Shown: piece after piece, positions 10,901 through 23,542 of the stretch
Numbering within the stretch: position 1 is the first letter of the stretch
Layout: the number at the start of each line of letters is the position of its first letter
Source of the DNA: Helopsaltes ochotensis
Taxonomy: Eukaryota > Chordata > Aves > Passeriformes > Locustellidae
Direction: 5' to 3'
Assembly (NCBI GenBank): GCA_013400155.1
Contig: VXBM01001975.1
Coordinates: 1 to 64,000 of the forward strand
Length of the DNA stretch: 64,000 nucleotides
Program-made: the position numbers and the translations under genes
Notes under the pieces: model-generated
What the model was told of the DNA's origin: nothing
Seen by the model: only the letters and a program-made list of their open reading frames with translations
Database searches by the model: none

Positions 10901-13900
10901 AGGATTCTTATGATTCACAAAATGTTAGGGGAGCATGAGCTTCTTGTCATGCTTTCAGTTTAAAATTTTGTGAAATATTTCAGGTTCACAATTGCAAGAG
11001 TTTTGTGAAAGCTCTACTCTACAAGATTTCCTGAGGAAAGTTAAAAGGCAAGTCTCAGACAAGGCACTCAAAAAGCAAAGCCCAGCAAGGAAAAGACAGA
11101 AACAGCTTGAGGAGCATTGAAAACTATGTTTTAATATGAAGAAGTAATAAAAAATAGCTTTCATGCATGTCTTATAATGGTGTATTGTCTCTTTTTCAAC
11201 ACATGGTCTTTGTAAAGTGTACAAAACTGGTTTTATTACAACATCAGTGACAACAAATAATGCATTTCCTCAAATAATCTCTTCCCCTTGTCAGAATTCA
11301 TTGTGCCTGGCAGGTGTAGCCCATTTACGGCAACAAAAGGTGAAAGGTTTCATGTTGTGATAGCAGAATCTTGGGAAGATGGCACTCAGCTGAGCACTTA
11401 CCCTGTGAAAGTCTGAGAAAGTTGTCCTTGCAATCTGCTTCCCAGATTTCCTACTGCATCCACAGCTTTATTTAGCATTATGGTGGCTCATGACCCTGTT
11501 TCATGTGGAAAATATCTACTCCACCACAAAGAGGTGAGTAAAGAGTTTCTTTGGTGACTGTGGGGTCCCTTGAAGTTTCAACCATGGCAGTATTTGTTTA
11601 CTAACTTTCAAACCTTGTGTTCGATCCAGAGATACAGATAGGCATGCTGTGTCCTTTTCGTTTATTAGAGGGACAGGCATATACTCTGAAAAGGTCTCTA
11701 GTCTTTGATGTAGTTGATGAAATATTTATTTTGCTACCCAAAGTTGTTAGTGATATTGTTTCCAAGTTCCAGGGCGCATACTTACTGGAGCACCAAGAAT
11801 TTGGTCCAAGAAAACAATTAATTATGGTCCTAAAGTAGTGCATAAAGGCCACCATAGGAGTTCATTTAAACTGGGTTCACAAGACCCCTTTAATGATAAG
11901 CAAGAAATTGCCTGCAGATAAACAGAACAGTACAAATATTAAGAGGCTGATACTCTAATATGATTCCACTCTGGAGCTTAGGTTCCCTAAACTGTATCCT
12001 GAAAGCATCTTCTGATGTTAAAAACTCATCTTTAAAACCTCCTCAGCACTCTTCTTTCTTAAGCATACAAACTGAGTGATGAACAGCAAATGGGTAGTGC
12101 ATCCACCAGTGCTATGCTCCTGCATTGCCTTCCCTGTCCTTCTCCTCTTCTTCTTCCCACCTCTTAGTCTGCATTTCAAGTGCAGGCAGCTGCAGTATTT
12201 TATTTTTATTCCTCCACACTAGCTCAGCTCCCGTAATTGTTGTCATTTGTATTGTCTCCTCCTTCTTGGAACGACATGTTTTGCAGCCATCCATACTCGG
12301 GACGTTGGAACTGATCCCCTTGTTTTCTCATCAGGCTCATGTCCAGCCTTAATAAGAAAAAGGCAGGGGATCTGTGTGCCAGTGTTTTACCTTTTTCAGT
12401 GTCCTGACTTGTCCTGAGGTCCAGAGAGGAGTGAAAGGAATTCATACAGTGATTCATACAGTTTACTTTTCCTCAGAATCACTGACTCTGGAGAAAACTA
12501 GGTATCATTTCAGACATCTACCAGGTCATTTTCTACAAGTGACGCAAAGGCACAAAGAAAAGACTTTTTAGTGACTCAAGAAAGTTTGATGGTGAGACAA
12601 GCCTGCTGAGGGTTTTACTTGCTGGCCATCCTGACACGGGTTTCACTTGATGCCACAGTTTCTCGCTTATATTCTTGGTGCTGGAGGGGGGTGGTCAGGA
12701 CCAAATGACTCACACAGCAGAGAGGAGAGTTCAGCCTTTCTCTGCTGATGTGGCATTTTAAGCTTCACCCCATATTCTTAGTTCTTTATTTCATGCTTTC
12801 ACAGTCTTATATTTCTGACGTATCCAGCAATCTTGAGACAATATTTTCTTTATGCAAATTTCCTTCTGCACAGAATATTAATCTCTGCCATTGGCACTGA
12901 TGGACAAGATGATTTAAAGTTTCATTTTAAATATAAAGCTCTGCAGAGCACACTTAATTCTCTGCTGTATTTATAATATAGTTTTACTTAATGGCATTTA
13001 ACTGTAAAAGTTGCAAACCCTAGACATGCTGGTCTCTTCCATGGTGTAGGAATAGTTACTTTTCTTCCCAAAATACTTTAGTAGCAGATATTTTGCTGCA
13101 AGGTTGTTTTACCTCATTGGATTTCTGCTTGAAACTAGAGTTTTCTATTACCTCAAAAGAAAGTAGTTATTTGTTGCCATAACCAAAATGAATCTCCTAC
13201 AAACAGTGGCTGTCAGCTGCTACCAGGTTTTAAAACTCTTATAAATCGAGATTTCCAACTATTTTGGCAAAAGCCCAGGGGAGTCCTATTTTTTTTTTTT
13301 ATGCTACTCTGCCTGTGGATTCACAGGGACCCATTCCACCCCCAGCAGAATTTTACAGTAGGTCATAGGTGTACAGCAGACACAACCCATAAAATACAAA
13401 TCAAAGCCTCCCAGCTTTCAGGCATTGCCCATTTTTCATAGCTTTCAGTGCTGGCAGGGAGGGCATTGGGCAAGATATCCCATCCACGTCCATAGGAAGA
13501 AGTGGCCAGTTTCAGCTGATAAGCACAGATTATCTCTTCTCCAATTGCCTTGGAGGGAGGTGCTGCATCACTGCACGGGTTAAAAGGGCTGTGGGACTCA
13601 GCCCAACAAGCTCATCTCCAGCACCACCCAGCCCAGTCCCACGGAGAAGTAAATCTCTGCACAAGAAGGCTTGGCATTTCCTAAGAGGCTGAGGCTGTGA
13701 TCCCAGCTGGCCTCACCCTTGGAGAGGTCTGAGCACAATTTCTGCTAAAGGTTATGGCTATCTGAATACTTCCTAGCTCCAGAGTCAAGAGAGGGAAAAG
13801 GGCTCTCCACTCCCACTTCGTTGTCTTGAGAGGAAGGGTGTTACCTTAGTGAATTTTTACTTTCTGCACTCCTTTCACTGCTCTGTCCTCCTCTCAGTTT

Positions 13901-15365
13901 CCACACTGAATACCAAAAGAGGGGCAGGCGTTAGCTTTCGACAGCTTTATAAAAACAGGTCAGCATATATTATTTATAAATTGTCCAGTGAGAAACGGTA
14001 AATTAGCCAGAATTTTAAAAAAGGAGATTGACAGGATACCTAGATTTAGTGTTTGACTAAGCGCACAAAATTGGAATTCAAATTGCCCATGAGTAGAAAA
14101 GAACCAACATCACTTGACTGCCAGCTATTCAATGTTTGCTTTTTCCAAATTTCTTGTTTTCTTTAGGTTTCCATTAATTGCTTCATTAACATGAGCCACT
14201 TCCAATGAAATAATTGGTCAAGAATGCCCCAACAAGGGCTTGTCAGGTATTTGCAGGGTTTGGGGTTTTAACACAGTTCATACTGTTTAGCAAATCACAG
14301 GAGAGAGAAGCATGGCTGCTTTCTCCCAGGAAATGTCACACCAGTAAACTAAGCAGGGCTCTAAAAAGGATCTGTGTTGTGTAAAAGAGTATTTCCATCA
14401 CCCTTCATGGAACCCCCAGGCCTCAGCACCAGGGAGGCACAGCCTGTGAGTCATGGGGAGCTGCAAGATTTCCATGTTGAAAATGCTCTCTCTCTAAGAA
14501 AGGAGTCCCTCCATCTCAGCAGGGTGGAGCCTGGGAACTGATAAGAGCAGCAAGGGAAAAACAGCCTCCAGAGTCTGGGGAGGAAAAGGGAAAGGAGGGG
14601 CAGGATTGGTGACTTTCACCTTCTAAAAAACAGCATGTCAAGACTGCATTTGACCTCTCTTTCTTTTCCCTCCTGTTGCAAACCCACACACAAGAGATTT
14701 TTTCCCCACCTCGAAGTTTACCCTCCTTCATCAGCACAGCTAGGTGGTCATTGTTCAGTCTGACAGGGAGACAGAGCCAAATCTAAAACATTTGATAGCG
14801 GTCCTCTTGTTAAACAGGTGATTCACCAACAGCTGCAGTGATTCTACAACAAACATGCTAGTGTATCAGAGAACTGGGACACAAGTTTTTTTAAACAAAT
14901 CCAATAAAGTTACCCTGGGAAACTGAAGGAAGGGGCTCACCATTTTCCCTGATAATAGTTACAATCCATAGATAAGAGGACAGGAAAGAAGATCCCTCTT
15001 ACATCCATAGTTCATCACATGGTTAATGCAGAAACAAAAATTGTTGCAGGATAAACTCTGATGTGATTCAGACTATGTGTGCTAAAACATGCAAAAAATG
15101 TGGGGTTTGGGGCAAACACAGGATGGTTAACGTTCTGAAGGAAAGAAGCGAGGAGAATGGTAAATTTATGTAACGTATTCTGAAAGCAGAGGGGAACTTG
15201 TGGACCAACAGCTTTGTGCTCTCAGACCTAAGAATTATTTGAAGCAGTTCCTCAGGCTCAAATGTGCAGAAGCACCAGGCAATTGCATTCAAGGTCTGAA
15301 ACAAAGACTACCCTGATGGCTCCGGACTTTGCTGTGCACACAAGGGGTGAGATGCCTTCAGCAGA
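7912..15365. other. Unique noncoding sequence, no gene seen
   Basis: About 7.5 kb without any recognisable gene or interspersed repeat. Small items are a T-run at about 8229-8240, a 12-bp tandem duplication ATTCATACAGTG/ATTCATACAGTT at 12440-12463, and an 11-bp T-run near 13290. 13450-13720 is somewhat richer in G+C. Open frames such as 8673-9047 plus (124 codons) and 10955-11224 minus (89 codons) show no family resemblance and are probably chance. Confidence 0.55.
12440..12463. repeat. 12-bp tandem duplication
   Basis: Two adjacent 12-bp units starting ATTCATACAGT differ only at their last base. This is a minor local duplication, too short to assign a mechanism. Confidence 0.85.
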
Positions 15366-15435
15366 CAAATGTCAACTTTGAAGAGAAGCAGTTCTGGTGC
15401 CAAATGTTAATTTTAAAAAGAAGTAGTTCTGGTGC
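15366..15435. repeat. 35-bp tandem duplication (two copies)
   Basis: Copy 1 is 15366-15400 and copy 2 is 15401-15435, head to tail. Both start CAAATGT and end AGTTCTGGTGC. The copies differ at five positions, and every difference is a transition in one direction: copy 1 has C or G where copy 2 has T or A. It looks like a minimal minisatellite or a single replication-slippage event that has since diverged. The overlapping minus frame at 15372-15584 is not a recognisable gene. Confidence 0.9.
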
Positions 15436-18400
15436 CAATAGCAATAGAGACTGACATTAACAGTGGTGATTTTCTCCTCTTTTTCATATGTGGAGCCTTG
15501 TGCAGAAGCACCGGGCCATGAGCAAGCACAGCATACACACCCTGTTATGCACTTCCCAGATTCTTCTGGGAAGCCTGGGAACAATTTTAATGAAATGATA
15601 ATAGTGTCTAAGCTCCCAAAACCACAAATTTTTTGCTTCCCTAATGGAAATGAGCTATGGGTTGGGAAGTGGATGGCTCCAATTCTTCCTGGCTTCCAGT
15701 TCCTTCCATGTTTCCATGGAAAGGTGACACAAACTGTGCACGTACCTTATTTTTGATTAGCAAAAGTAAACAGACACAGTTACTGCTCAGCTTCAGTGGG
15801 TATGTCTCACAAAGACAATCTCAGAAGTGTCTAATTTAATGATAGCAAAGGTTAATTAGGGTATAGAAAGGCCCTGCTGGAACTTGATCTACCTATTATT
15901 TGGAATTTAAATAATGCAAATTTAGTCAGCTGGAGTTAGAAAGATGGTATAATGAGCAGTGCCCCATGGTGAGGGTAGAGTGGTTTGAACTGCAAATACA
16001 ATTTTTTTGGTCTCCAGGCCTAGGAAGGCTAGTGGTGGCCCTTCTGTGGGGAAGGACACTGAGTCATTTGTAAAGCATACACAGAGAAAAAGTAGGACAC
16101 AAACTTCATGTAGATTTCATCTTTGTTAACCCTTCTCTGCTGTATGTTTTCATGAATCTCCACATGGCTTTGATTTCAGATCTTCAAAATACATTTTGAG
16201 TTCCTTCCCTGGCTTCCTGTGCAAGACTTTGTTATGCAAAACAGCAAATACTCCCTGAGCTAATGTCTTTGTCAGTAGCTTGAAGTGAGGAAAGTCATTT
16301 TCAAAAAGCTCGACACTCGTAGGAAGAACAGCTTGTTTCTGATTGTTTTCCATGACAGGGTGTCTCTTCTCCCTGCTTGTGGGCCACAAAGCCTTACAGT
16401 TTTGTCTGTGTTAATTGTTTTCCTTCATTGCTCTATTTCTTTGTTTAAAGCTTTAACCAATGCTGAAGTTGCCTGTCATCAACAGTGGCCTTGCACAGTC
16501 TGTGACAAAAGGCTTTGTGCACCCCTGGGTTAGCGGTGTCACACACTGCAGGGATCAGGGAGACCTGCTCCCAAGCCTTCTTCTGGTCACTGGGAACCTC
16601 CTGGCCACAAGGCAGAGCAGTGCCCGCCCTGTCCAGAGGAAAATTTTCCTGACAGAGGAAAATCATGTCATAAAACCGATTTTATTTCTCTCTTCTCCTT
16701 CTCAGCCCTTGTGTGGCGGAGCAGGGAATGCAGTGGGAAACCAGAAATCTCCTAGGGCTTCTCCGTACGAGCTGTTCTTGGCTGTCAGAGATGTCCCTGC
16801 GGCTGCCCTTGGTCAAGCTGAGGCATGAAGTAGTCCTTGAGTCATCTGGGGTTTGAGGAGCGGCAAGGTTTGTGCAAAGCCCACCATTTCCCCTCCACTC
16901 CACACTGGAAGTGGAGTGGGCCAGAAGGAAGTGCCAGGTTGGTTTTCGGTGCGTCTCCACTGAATCCCCAAGTGAGCTATTGCGAAGCAGACACCCAAAA
17001 TTTATTGCTTTAGCACTCCTATGCCACAATACATTTGGGGTGACTTTGCAGCCCCGTTTCAGAGTTGAAGAAAACCTGGAGGAGGCTGCAGTAATCTGAA
17101 AACTGCCCACGGGTGTGCTGCAGGGAGGAGAGGGGAAGCCAAGGTTTGGAAGAGGGGGAAAAAAAAATGATGAAAGCAAACATGAGCCAAAACATTAAGT
17201 CTCATTTTGCTCCCATGTGCTAGTGCTTGAGCAGACTATTGTTATGGACTCAGAGATTGGTTCTTAATTATATTGAGCAGTGAATGGTTTAAATTACAGG
17301 CGCATAGTTTGGTGAGCACAGAGCTGTTAAGAATTTTGGCTGGAGAGCAGCTGCGGGGCTGCTCTGAGATCTCAGGAGGTGGCTGTAGCTGGAGGTGTTC
17401 TCCAGAGTTAGGAGACCTGCACGCTGCCACCTGATGTCCCAAGCTTGAACACTTTATCTAAATCTGCCCTTGTCTTTATTCTGCTATTTCAATCTAAAAT
17501 AAAACATCTTGTATTTATTGTATCATCACATTTAGACACTACCATTTTGGAATCTCCTGTGAACATCATCAGATCCAGATGTTTGCAAATGTCATCATCC
17601 ATACACTAAAATGATTACAAATGGAGATATATTTCTCTAAGCTGTTGCTACTCAGTGAAGATTGCCAGTTTCCACTGGCTTGGAGGAGAGTTTTCTTTTT
17701 AATGGGGTAGGGATGGCCCCAAGTTCAATATTGCAGATTTTTAAATTACACACGTTGTTGCATGAAGCACAAGTGGTTGCAGTCTCTGTTGACTCATAAA
17801 TTTGGACTGATTTCCTAAGAGATTGCTAATTTTAACCTGTGGGGGATAATTTTAATATTGGGATTACAAAATCTGATTACCTGTCTTTATCTGTAAAAAG
17901 AGTGTGATGTGAGTTCATTATGCCCTCTGATCAAGGTATTAAAAATAGAATTAATTTCCACAGAAGAAATGTTTTTCCTTGAACGCACTCCGTTTGCCTA
18001 AATTGTCTGACAACTGCACTGGTATTTATATGTACTGTACACAGCTCTGTCTTGCTTGTGAATGAATGCTGCTGCCCTCTACTGCAATGAATACACTCTC
18101 CAGGCTAAACGTACACAAAATATGGGGAAATGATTTGCGTGGGTGCCCAGACACAAGCAGAGACACACCCAGCACCTCAGAAGGGGAAAGGGTTTGTGCT
18201 GACCTCTCCGGTATTGCTCTGGATGCCAGGGCAAGATTAAAGTTTCTCTAGCAGGTAAAAGAAGTCACCTGCCCTAACTTGCTCTTTTTGTGCCCTAATT
18301 GGTAAAGTCAGGCTACATTTTAGATTTTACATTTAGATTTTCCCATACGTTTACTGCTTTGAAAACAATAGTAACAAGTCAGGGATTTAATTTTCATAGC

Positions 18401-21400
18401 TTTGGCCATCAGAATGATATCTCAGAGCTGACATTTTTAGGTACTCTCTTTTGAAAATGGCAACCCTGTGTTAGGTAGCGCAGCTTTCAGACACAATTAA
18501 CAAAGTTATTTATGCACTCAAGAGCGAGACTCTTAACCCAGGATTCTGTGGGAAAGGCTCCCTGGTTTGACTCTTGAGAACACAAACAAAATGGTAGGAG
18601 AGCTCTGTCTTTCCTAAAGCTTTGTGGGAAAACCCTAATTTTTTGCTAGGGAATCATAGTCTGTAGTTTCACTGGGAGGAATATGTCTTGCTCTTTCTCC
18701 GTTAAAAAAAAAAAGAAAAGAAAAAGCAATTTTTTTCAGGAAATAGAAGGAGAAATGGTAATGTACATTAGACTTTATTTTGGAATTTGAAGAAATTGTG
18801 CTTCAATTCTGTTGGGTGGAATGGAAGTTTGATTTGGTAGTCTGGCTGATGTAAATAATTTAAATACCTCAACATATGAAATTTTTTCAATGGCTGAAAA
18901 TTGAAAGTCAAAATAGAACCAGGTAAAGTTAATATGCAGTTAGATTTTTTTTTTTATTATATATTAGCACATATACTCTTTCCAGGGTATTTTCTTATGG
19001 ACCTTGTAATGAATCCATGGCAAACTTGTGCAACTTCAACAATAAAAAACTCAGGAATATGAGGAGCTGTCAGATTCCAACACCAAGTGATCCTTCTAAA
19101 TTGGAAGAAATTGGAAATGGGGCGTAACTGTTATCACAATTATATGTGCCATAAAGATATTGTTTTCCTGAGTAGTTACTGCCAGGTCAGCTAAACTACG
19201 CTCAATAAACCCTGGGCCCAGGGGACTCATGAAACTATTCTTCATGAGTGGTCTTCATGTTGTTGTTGGACCAGGTATTAAAGCTCGTGGGGAGGAAAGG
19301 TTGTTGATATTGAGAAAAATATTTATTTCTACATCATATGTATGCATCATACAGTGCTGTGAGAAAAGAGTTTGTGTCAATCTACTGTTGAAGTAATACT
19401 ATTGGATATAACTGGAAATCATATTCAAGGTTAATTGAAATTAGGATGTTAAGAAACATCCCTTGATGAATTAGACCTGAAGGAAGAGAAACAGAGGTTT
19501 TCTCTAGAATAATTGATTAAGTCATCTTTTGGGAAATATGAATTTACCCATTGTGTCTTTGCTGGAGATTTGATTTCTTTCAGTTGGTCTTGGGTAGCAA
19601 TGAAGAAAAAAAAAAAAAAAGTTTGCTGAATCTCTTTGTAAACTCTCAAGTTTAAAGACTCAAGCTAAAATCTGACTTGGGTTTTCTGTTAATCCAGCAC
19701 ATGATTTATTTACTATAAACAATCCTGAAGCATGGGAAATGGTTTCCAGAGAACAGAACATGAGTTTTCTGAACAACTTGAAAAATCTTTTTGTAATGAA
19801 ACCTGTGGATTGAAATTGTTAAAGGATATTTTGTTTCCAGTTCAGGTATCTGGCTTGACGGGATCAGTCAGTCCTCTCAATCCAGTCCAAAAACACGAAC
19901 CACTGAGCATACATACATTAATCAAAGCTTATGTGTTTAGTGGCTCGTAAGGCTGTAAAAGGAACATTTCTTTCCTTTTTGGACACTAAAGCACAAAAAG
20001 TAGGTGAACTGTGGTTTCCTCTCACCAGCCATGAGCTTCCTGTGTTCAAGCAGTAGTGATGGTGAATTGGGTATTGCAAAACTTAGCAGCACTCTTCTGG
20101 ATATACAGGTCAGGAAAGTTGCAGAATTTGGTAGGTGACTAAGGAAAAGAAAATTCAAATACCTTTGATTCCTCTGCGTTCTTTGGGAAAATGTCATCTG
20201 AACAAAGGACATGAAGAATGCTCTGAAAAAGGCTAGGATAACTTTCTTTTATAGCTATGCATTCAAGTTTTAACTGGAGAAGTAATTAATTTAACCAGCA
20301 GGCTCAATGACTAACAAAGAAACGAACATGGACATTTTGAAAATGACCTTCTCAGTGACAATTAGATTGAGACTTTGCTTCCTGTAGCACTGAAAATTGT
20401 AGTAGAAGCCTTATTCTGAAAGACACACAAGGATTACACTCCAGGAGATGGTACAGTAGATTGTAAACATTGCTTTCAAGAATGAAACACTCAGTCTATG
20501 CTGATCAAAGTAAGACAAACAATGTACAGTTTAATCATTTGTTTTTAGTGAAAATATCTTAATTGAGCAAGACTTTTTTTAATATCTAGAGCTCTGCTAG
20601 ACAGTCTGAATAACCATCATAACAAGGCCTCAGTGGTTTCTGAAAAAGACGATAGCATTTTTTAACATCTTTTCTGTTGATATAATAGTATTGTTTTTCT
20701 GCTGTGGTATTATAACTTGAAATTTTGCCAGCTATACTTCCACATGAATCAACGATTTTTTGTCATTAGGCAATGTAGAATTTTCAGTCTTCTCTCCTTC
20801 CTCTATCACTCAAATGCTGCCCTCCCAATTTTGGACCATTTCTTGCACATAAATGCATGATCAGAAAAAACATCCAAGGTTGTGTACTGGTGCATAATCT
20901 GTTCAGTAGAATCCCAATTCTGTTCCTTCTATTTCTTGTCCTGCATTGCTTCATTCCTTCCTGGGAGCTCATTGCCTAGCTCTGAGGAGAGTGGTTAGGA
21001 ATGCAGATATAAAGCATTTTGATGCTTGGACCTTTCTTCTTTCTCTTCAAGCGACTACCCCCTTAGGATTTTGGAAAGATTGCAGCTTATCTGGCTAATG
21101 AATGTGTGAAACTGAGCTGGGAGCAAAGCACCAAAATTCACCTGTGTGGGTCAGCAAATGTGACAGGAAACAGAACACTGTGTGTCACGTAACAAGGCAT
21201 TCAGCACCTCAGGTGGCTTTTGGACAACTCTAGGAAAAATGTGTCAAGTTTGCACTGGCACAGGTATGTGACTCAAAATAATTACCCAGACCTAAACTAG
21301 GTAGAAGAACTTGAGCTCTTCTGACAGTGGCATGAGAACAGAGAAATCTGGAAGTCCCACCACTTTGGACCTGCCCAAGGCATGTTGATGCACATGGAGG

Positions 21401-21859
21401 ATCGGTTCTCACTTCAGCTCCTTTTGTGATGCCAACTGTTGCACAAATGCTAAAACCCCGTGTAAGCACAGGGCATAAAAGTGGTAGATTCAGTTTTGAA
21501 TTAAGGCTGCAGGGGGATTTCAGCTTAATATTTAAGATGAAGTCAAGTATTTGTACAGGAAGCTGGCCATTTACCTTCCTATGTTTATCCCTCGTTACTG
21601 CCTGGTTGTATGCAGCAGACACTGAGTTGGCAAACTGCAGTTTTTCAGAATTTTTAAGCTAACTTACTTTGGCACTAGAATGCTATATTGCTTCATTTTC
21701 CATGCTTGAGTTGTACAATTCCTGGCGGTAAAAATTGCACTTCGGTTTGTTGGGGTTTTTTTGTATTCATTCTACTTAAGAAACTGAAATCATAAGTGGT
21801 TATGTCTCGCCTGGAAAACTGTAAGCCAAGTGCCCTATTTCCTCTTTTTCATACACCAC
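15436..21859. other. Unique noncoding sequence, no gene seen
   Basis: No gene is supported. 15552-15573 is a perfect inverted repeat with 9-bp arms (CTTCCCAGA and TCTGGGAAG) and loop TTCT; its right side contains TTCTGGGAA, which fits a STAT-type TTCNNNGAA site, but chance is sufficient. The longest open frame of the window (16682-17179 minus, 165 codons) lies in a slightly GC-richer stretch and resembles no protein I know. Purine/A tracts occur at 18703-18726 and a 15-A run at 19606-19620. 17450-18120 is repeat-free and AT-rich. Confidence 0.55.
19606..19620. repeat. Poly(A) run, 15 A
   Basis: Fifteen consecutive A on the plus strand. I see neither an upstream retroposed sequence nor flanking target-site duplications, so it is better called a homopolymer run than a retroposon tail. 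Confidence 0.85.
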
Positions 21860-21925
21860 CAGAAGGTCTCCATTGACCTCCAATTAATAGGATTCTGTTG
21901 ATGTAAAAGTGGTGCAAGACTGGAT
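21860..21925. repeat. Possible ancient self-complementary amniote repeat, copy 2
   Basis: Phrases such as CCATTGACCTCCAAT and GATGTAAAAGTGGTGCAAGA resemble the same old repeat vocabulary seen at 846-912 and 22738-22806 (CCATTGACTTCAATGG-like core followed by a 'GTAAAAGTGGTG' arm). The copy is diverged, and the assignment rests on recall and on its similarity to the neighbouring copy less than 1 kb away. Confidence 0.3.
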
Positions 21926-22737
21926 TGACTCTCAAATGTATTTGCGAGTTTCACTGAGATTCATCAGTCTTGGGTCTAATGAACTAAAATAATTATGTGT
22001 ATGTTTGGCAACACTTGTCTCCTGATTAATATTTTTATGTTCAGATGTTAGATTAGTTTCAGATGCTTTCTTTTTGCTTATTTAGCAAATTTCCATTTTT
22101 AAGTGATTTTGTGTAATTTTGCAAATATTTACTAAACATTACAATACTGGGATTTTACAAGCGGGGCAAAACTGAAATGGCTCACTTATGTTAAAATCTT
22201 ACTGCACTGTAAAGTGCATTCCTTCTCATTGTTTTTAATTAGCATAATATCCTTCAATTTGATGCAATTATGTATTTTCTTGCAGATAAATTGCATAGAA
22301 AAAGCACTGCTAAGTTCTTTGCTTCCATTACAGTTTACAAGATTATTCCTAATGCTGTAGGGTAAATATTTTAACTTTGTATAAAAAAAAAATGAAGTAG
22401 TAATAATCAGTAAATCTTATACAAATATTTGGATTTGTCCATTGTAACACCCTACAAAGTTTTACTAATGTCAGTGTATAAATGCAGGTTGTTAATTTAT
22501 TAAGAACTGTGACAGCCTGGTTGTTTAGCTGGTGGTTTTGTTAAGTCATATTCTGTGTATTTGACTGATTAAACCAGCACTAAAATCACATCTCTCTCTC
22601 TCTATCAAGACTTTCAGGTTTGAGAGCATTTGGGATACATTCCTAACTCCACCATGTCTTTTTTGCTTGAGCATTAACACGTCAGATAGGAAGAAAATAA
22701 TTCACAGTTGTCTTGGGGCTTCATTCACCCATCCCTG
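21926..22737. other. AT-rich unique sequence
   Basis: No gene is seen. It contains an A-run at about 22383-22391, a (TC)7 microsatellite at 22590-22603 and a short inverted repeat TGCACT-GTAA-AGTGCA at 22203-22218. 22080-22290 is AT-rich with several homeodomain-type TAATTA cores. Whether it is a conserved noncoding element cannot be judged from one genome. Confidence 0.5.
22590..22603. repeat. (TC)7 microsatellite
   Basis: Seven TC dinucleotides in a row between ATCACA and TATCAAG. Short; no further structure. Confidence 0.9.
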
Positions 22738-22806
22738 ACACCAAATTTATGCCAGCGTAACTCCATTGAAAACCATGATATTACTCTGGTGCTATACTGG
22801 TTTAAT
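22738..22806. repeat. Possible ancient self-complementary amniote repeat, copy 3
   Basis: The order is ACACCAAATTTATGCCAGCG, then TAACTCCATTGA, then TTACTCTGGTGCTATACTGG. In the family I recall, a 'ttACACCAGCGTAACTCCATTGA' half is followed by its approximate reverse complement, giving a hairpin-like unit. This is the best of the three copies in the window. The family name is uncertain and no database search was possible. Confidence 0.45.
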
Positions 22807-23542
22807 ATAGTCTCAAATAGGGCCTTAGGGGGGGTTCTTGGTTACTTCTAATTTTTTGATTAAAGCAGAGTTATTGAAACTCATAAAACCCATGGAACAT
22901 CGTTGCTCCACTGTGGGCTATCTGCATCAGAAACATCACTTCCTTCTGGGCCTTAAGCAAGTTCCCAGCTGGCCCCAGCTCAGTGAAGGTACATTCAGTC
23001 AAATGTTTCAGCAGAATTTTTATTTTTCAATTTGCATATTATTTTAACCACATTCCAGAGCCTTGCAACCACAGAGGCTCAAAATATTCCATAGATTTTG
23101 GATTCTTAGGCAGATGTGAGGCACCATCTCCAAATTCATGCTTCTCTTCCCTACCACATAATTCCTCTTTGTACAGCTAGCGAAACAGCAGATTGCTACC
23201 CAGAATATTTTCAGGGTCAACCCTTCAGGCATGAGAATTTCTTATTAAGCTCACTGTCTACGGCCTGTAGGGCTCAGCTTTCCAGCACAGCATCCAAACC
23301 TCCAGTACAGCAAGGAGAGAAAGGAATGAAGAGAGACAGAAGTGAAGAAACCGCGAGGGGAATGATTGCACGGCGTCATTTCATGCCTCAAAGAAGGTGC
23401 AGTCAGGTCTGGTCTGACTGGTCGTGGCTGTCGTTGGTAGCCCTGTCTGTGCCACTCAGCAGAGGGAAGGGGTCTGAGGGCTCGGTTCTGCTTGCAGGCA
23501 GTCTGAAAGACGCTGATGGCCTCAGGTTCTGTACATTGGCGT
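22807..23542. other. Unique sequence upstream of a CR1 fragment
   Basis: No supported gene. A 142-codon plus frame at 23116-23544 is open but has no recognisable domain. The last 100 bp before 23543 might be a diverged upstream part of the same CR1 copy, but I could not align it to the CR1 coding order. Confidence 0.45.

Noticed and set aside
11606..11632. GTTCGATCC, like a tRNA T-arm (B box)
   Set aside because: No matching A box, acceptor stem or anticodon arm can be laid out at the correct spacing upstream.
15552..15573. Perfect 9-bp hairpin with a STAT-like TTCTGGGAA
   Set aside because: A few hairpins of this size are expected by chance, and a single 9-bp motif is not evidence of a binding site.
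16682..17179. Longest open frame in the window, 165 codons, minus strand
   Set aside because: It has no recognisable domain, shows a Ser/Arg/Pro-rich composition typical of a moderately GC-rich noncoding stretch, and overlaps other open frames on both strands. Its length is within chance for 128 kb of two-strand sequence.
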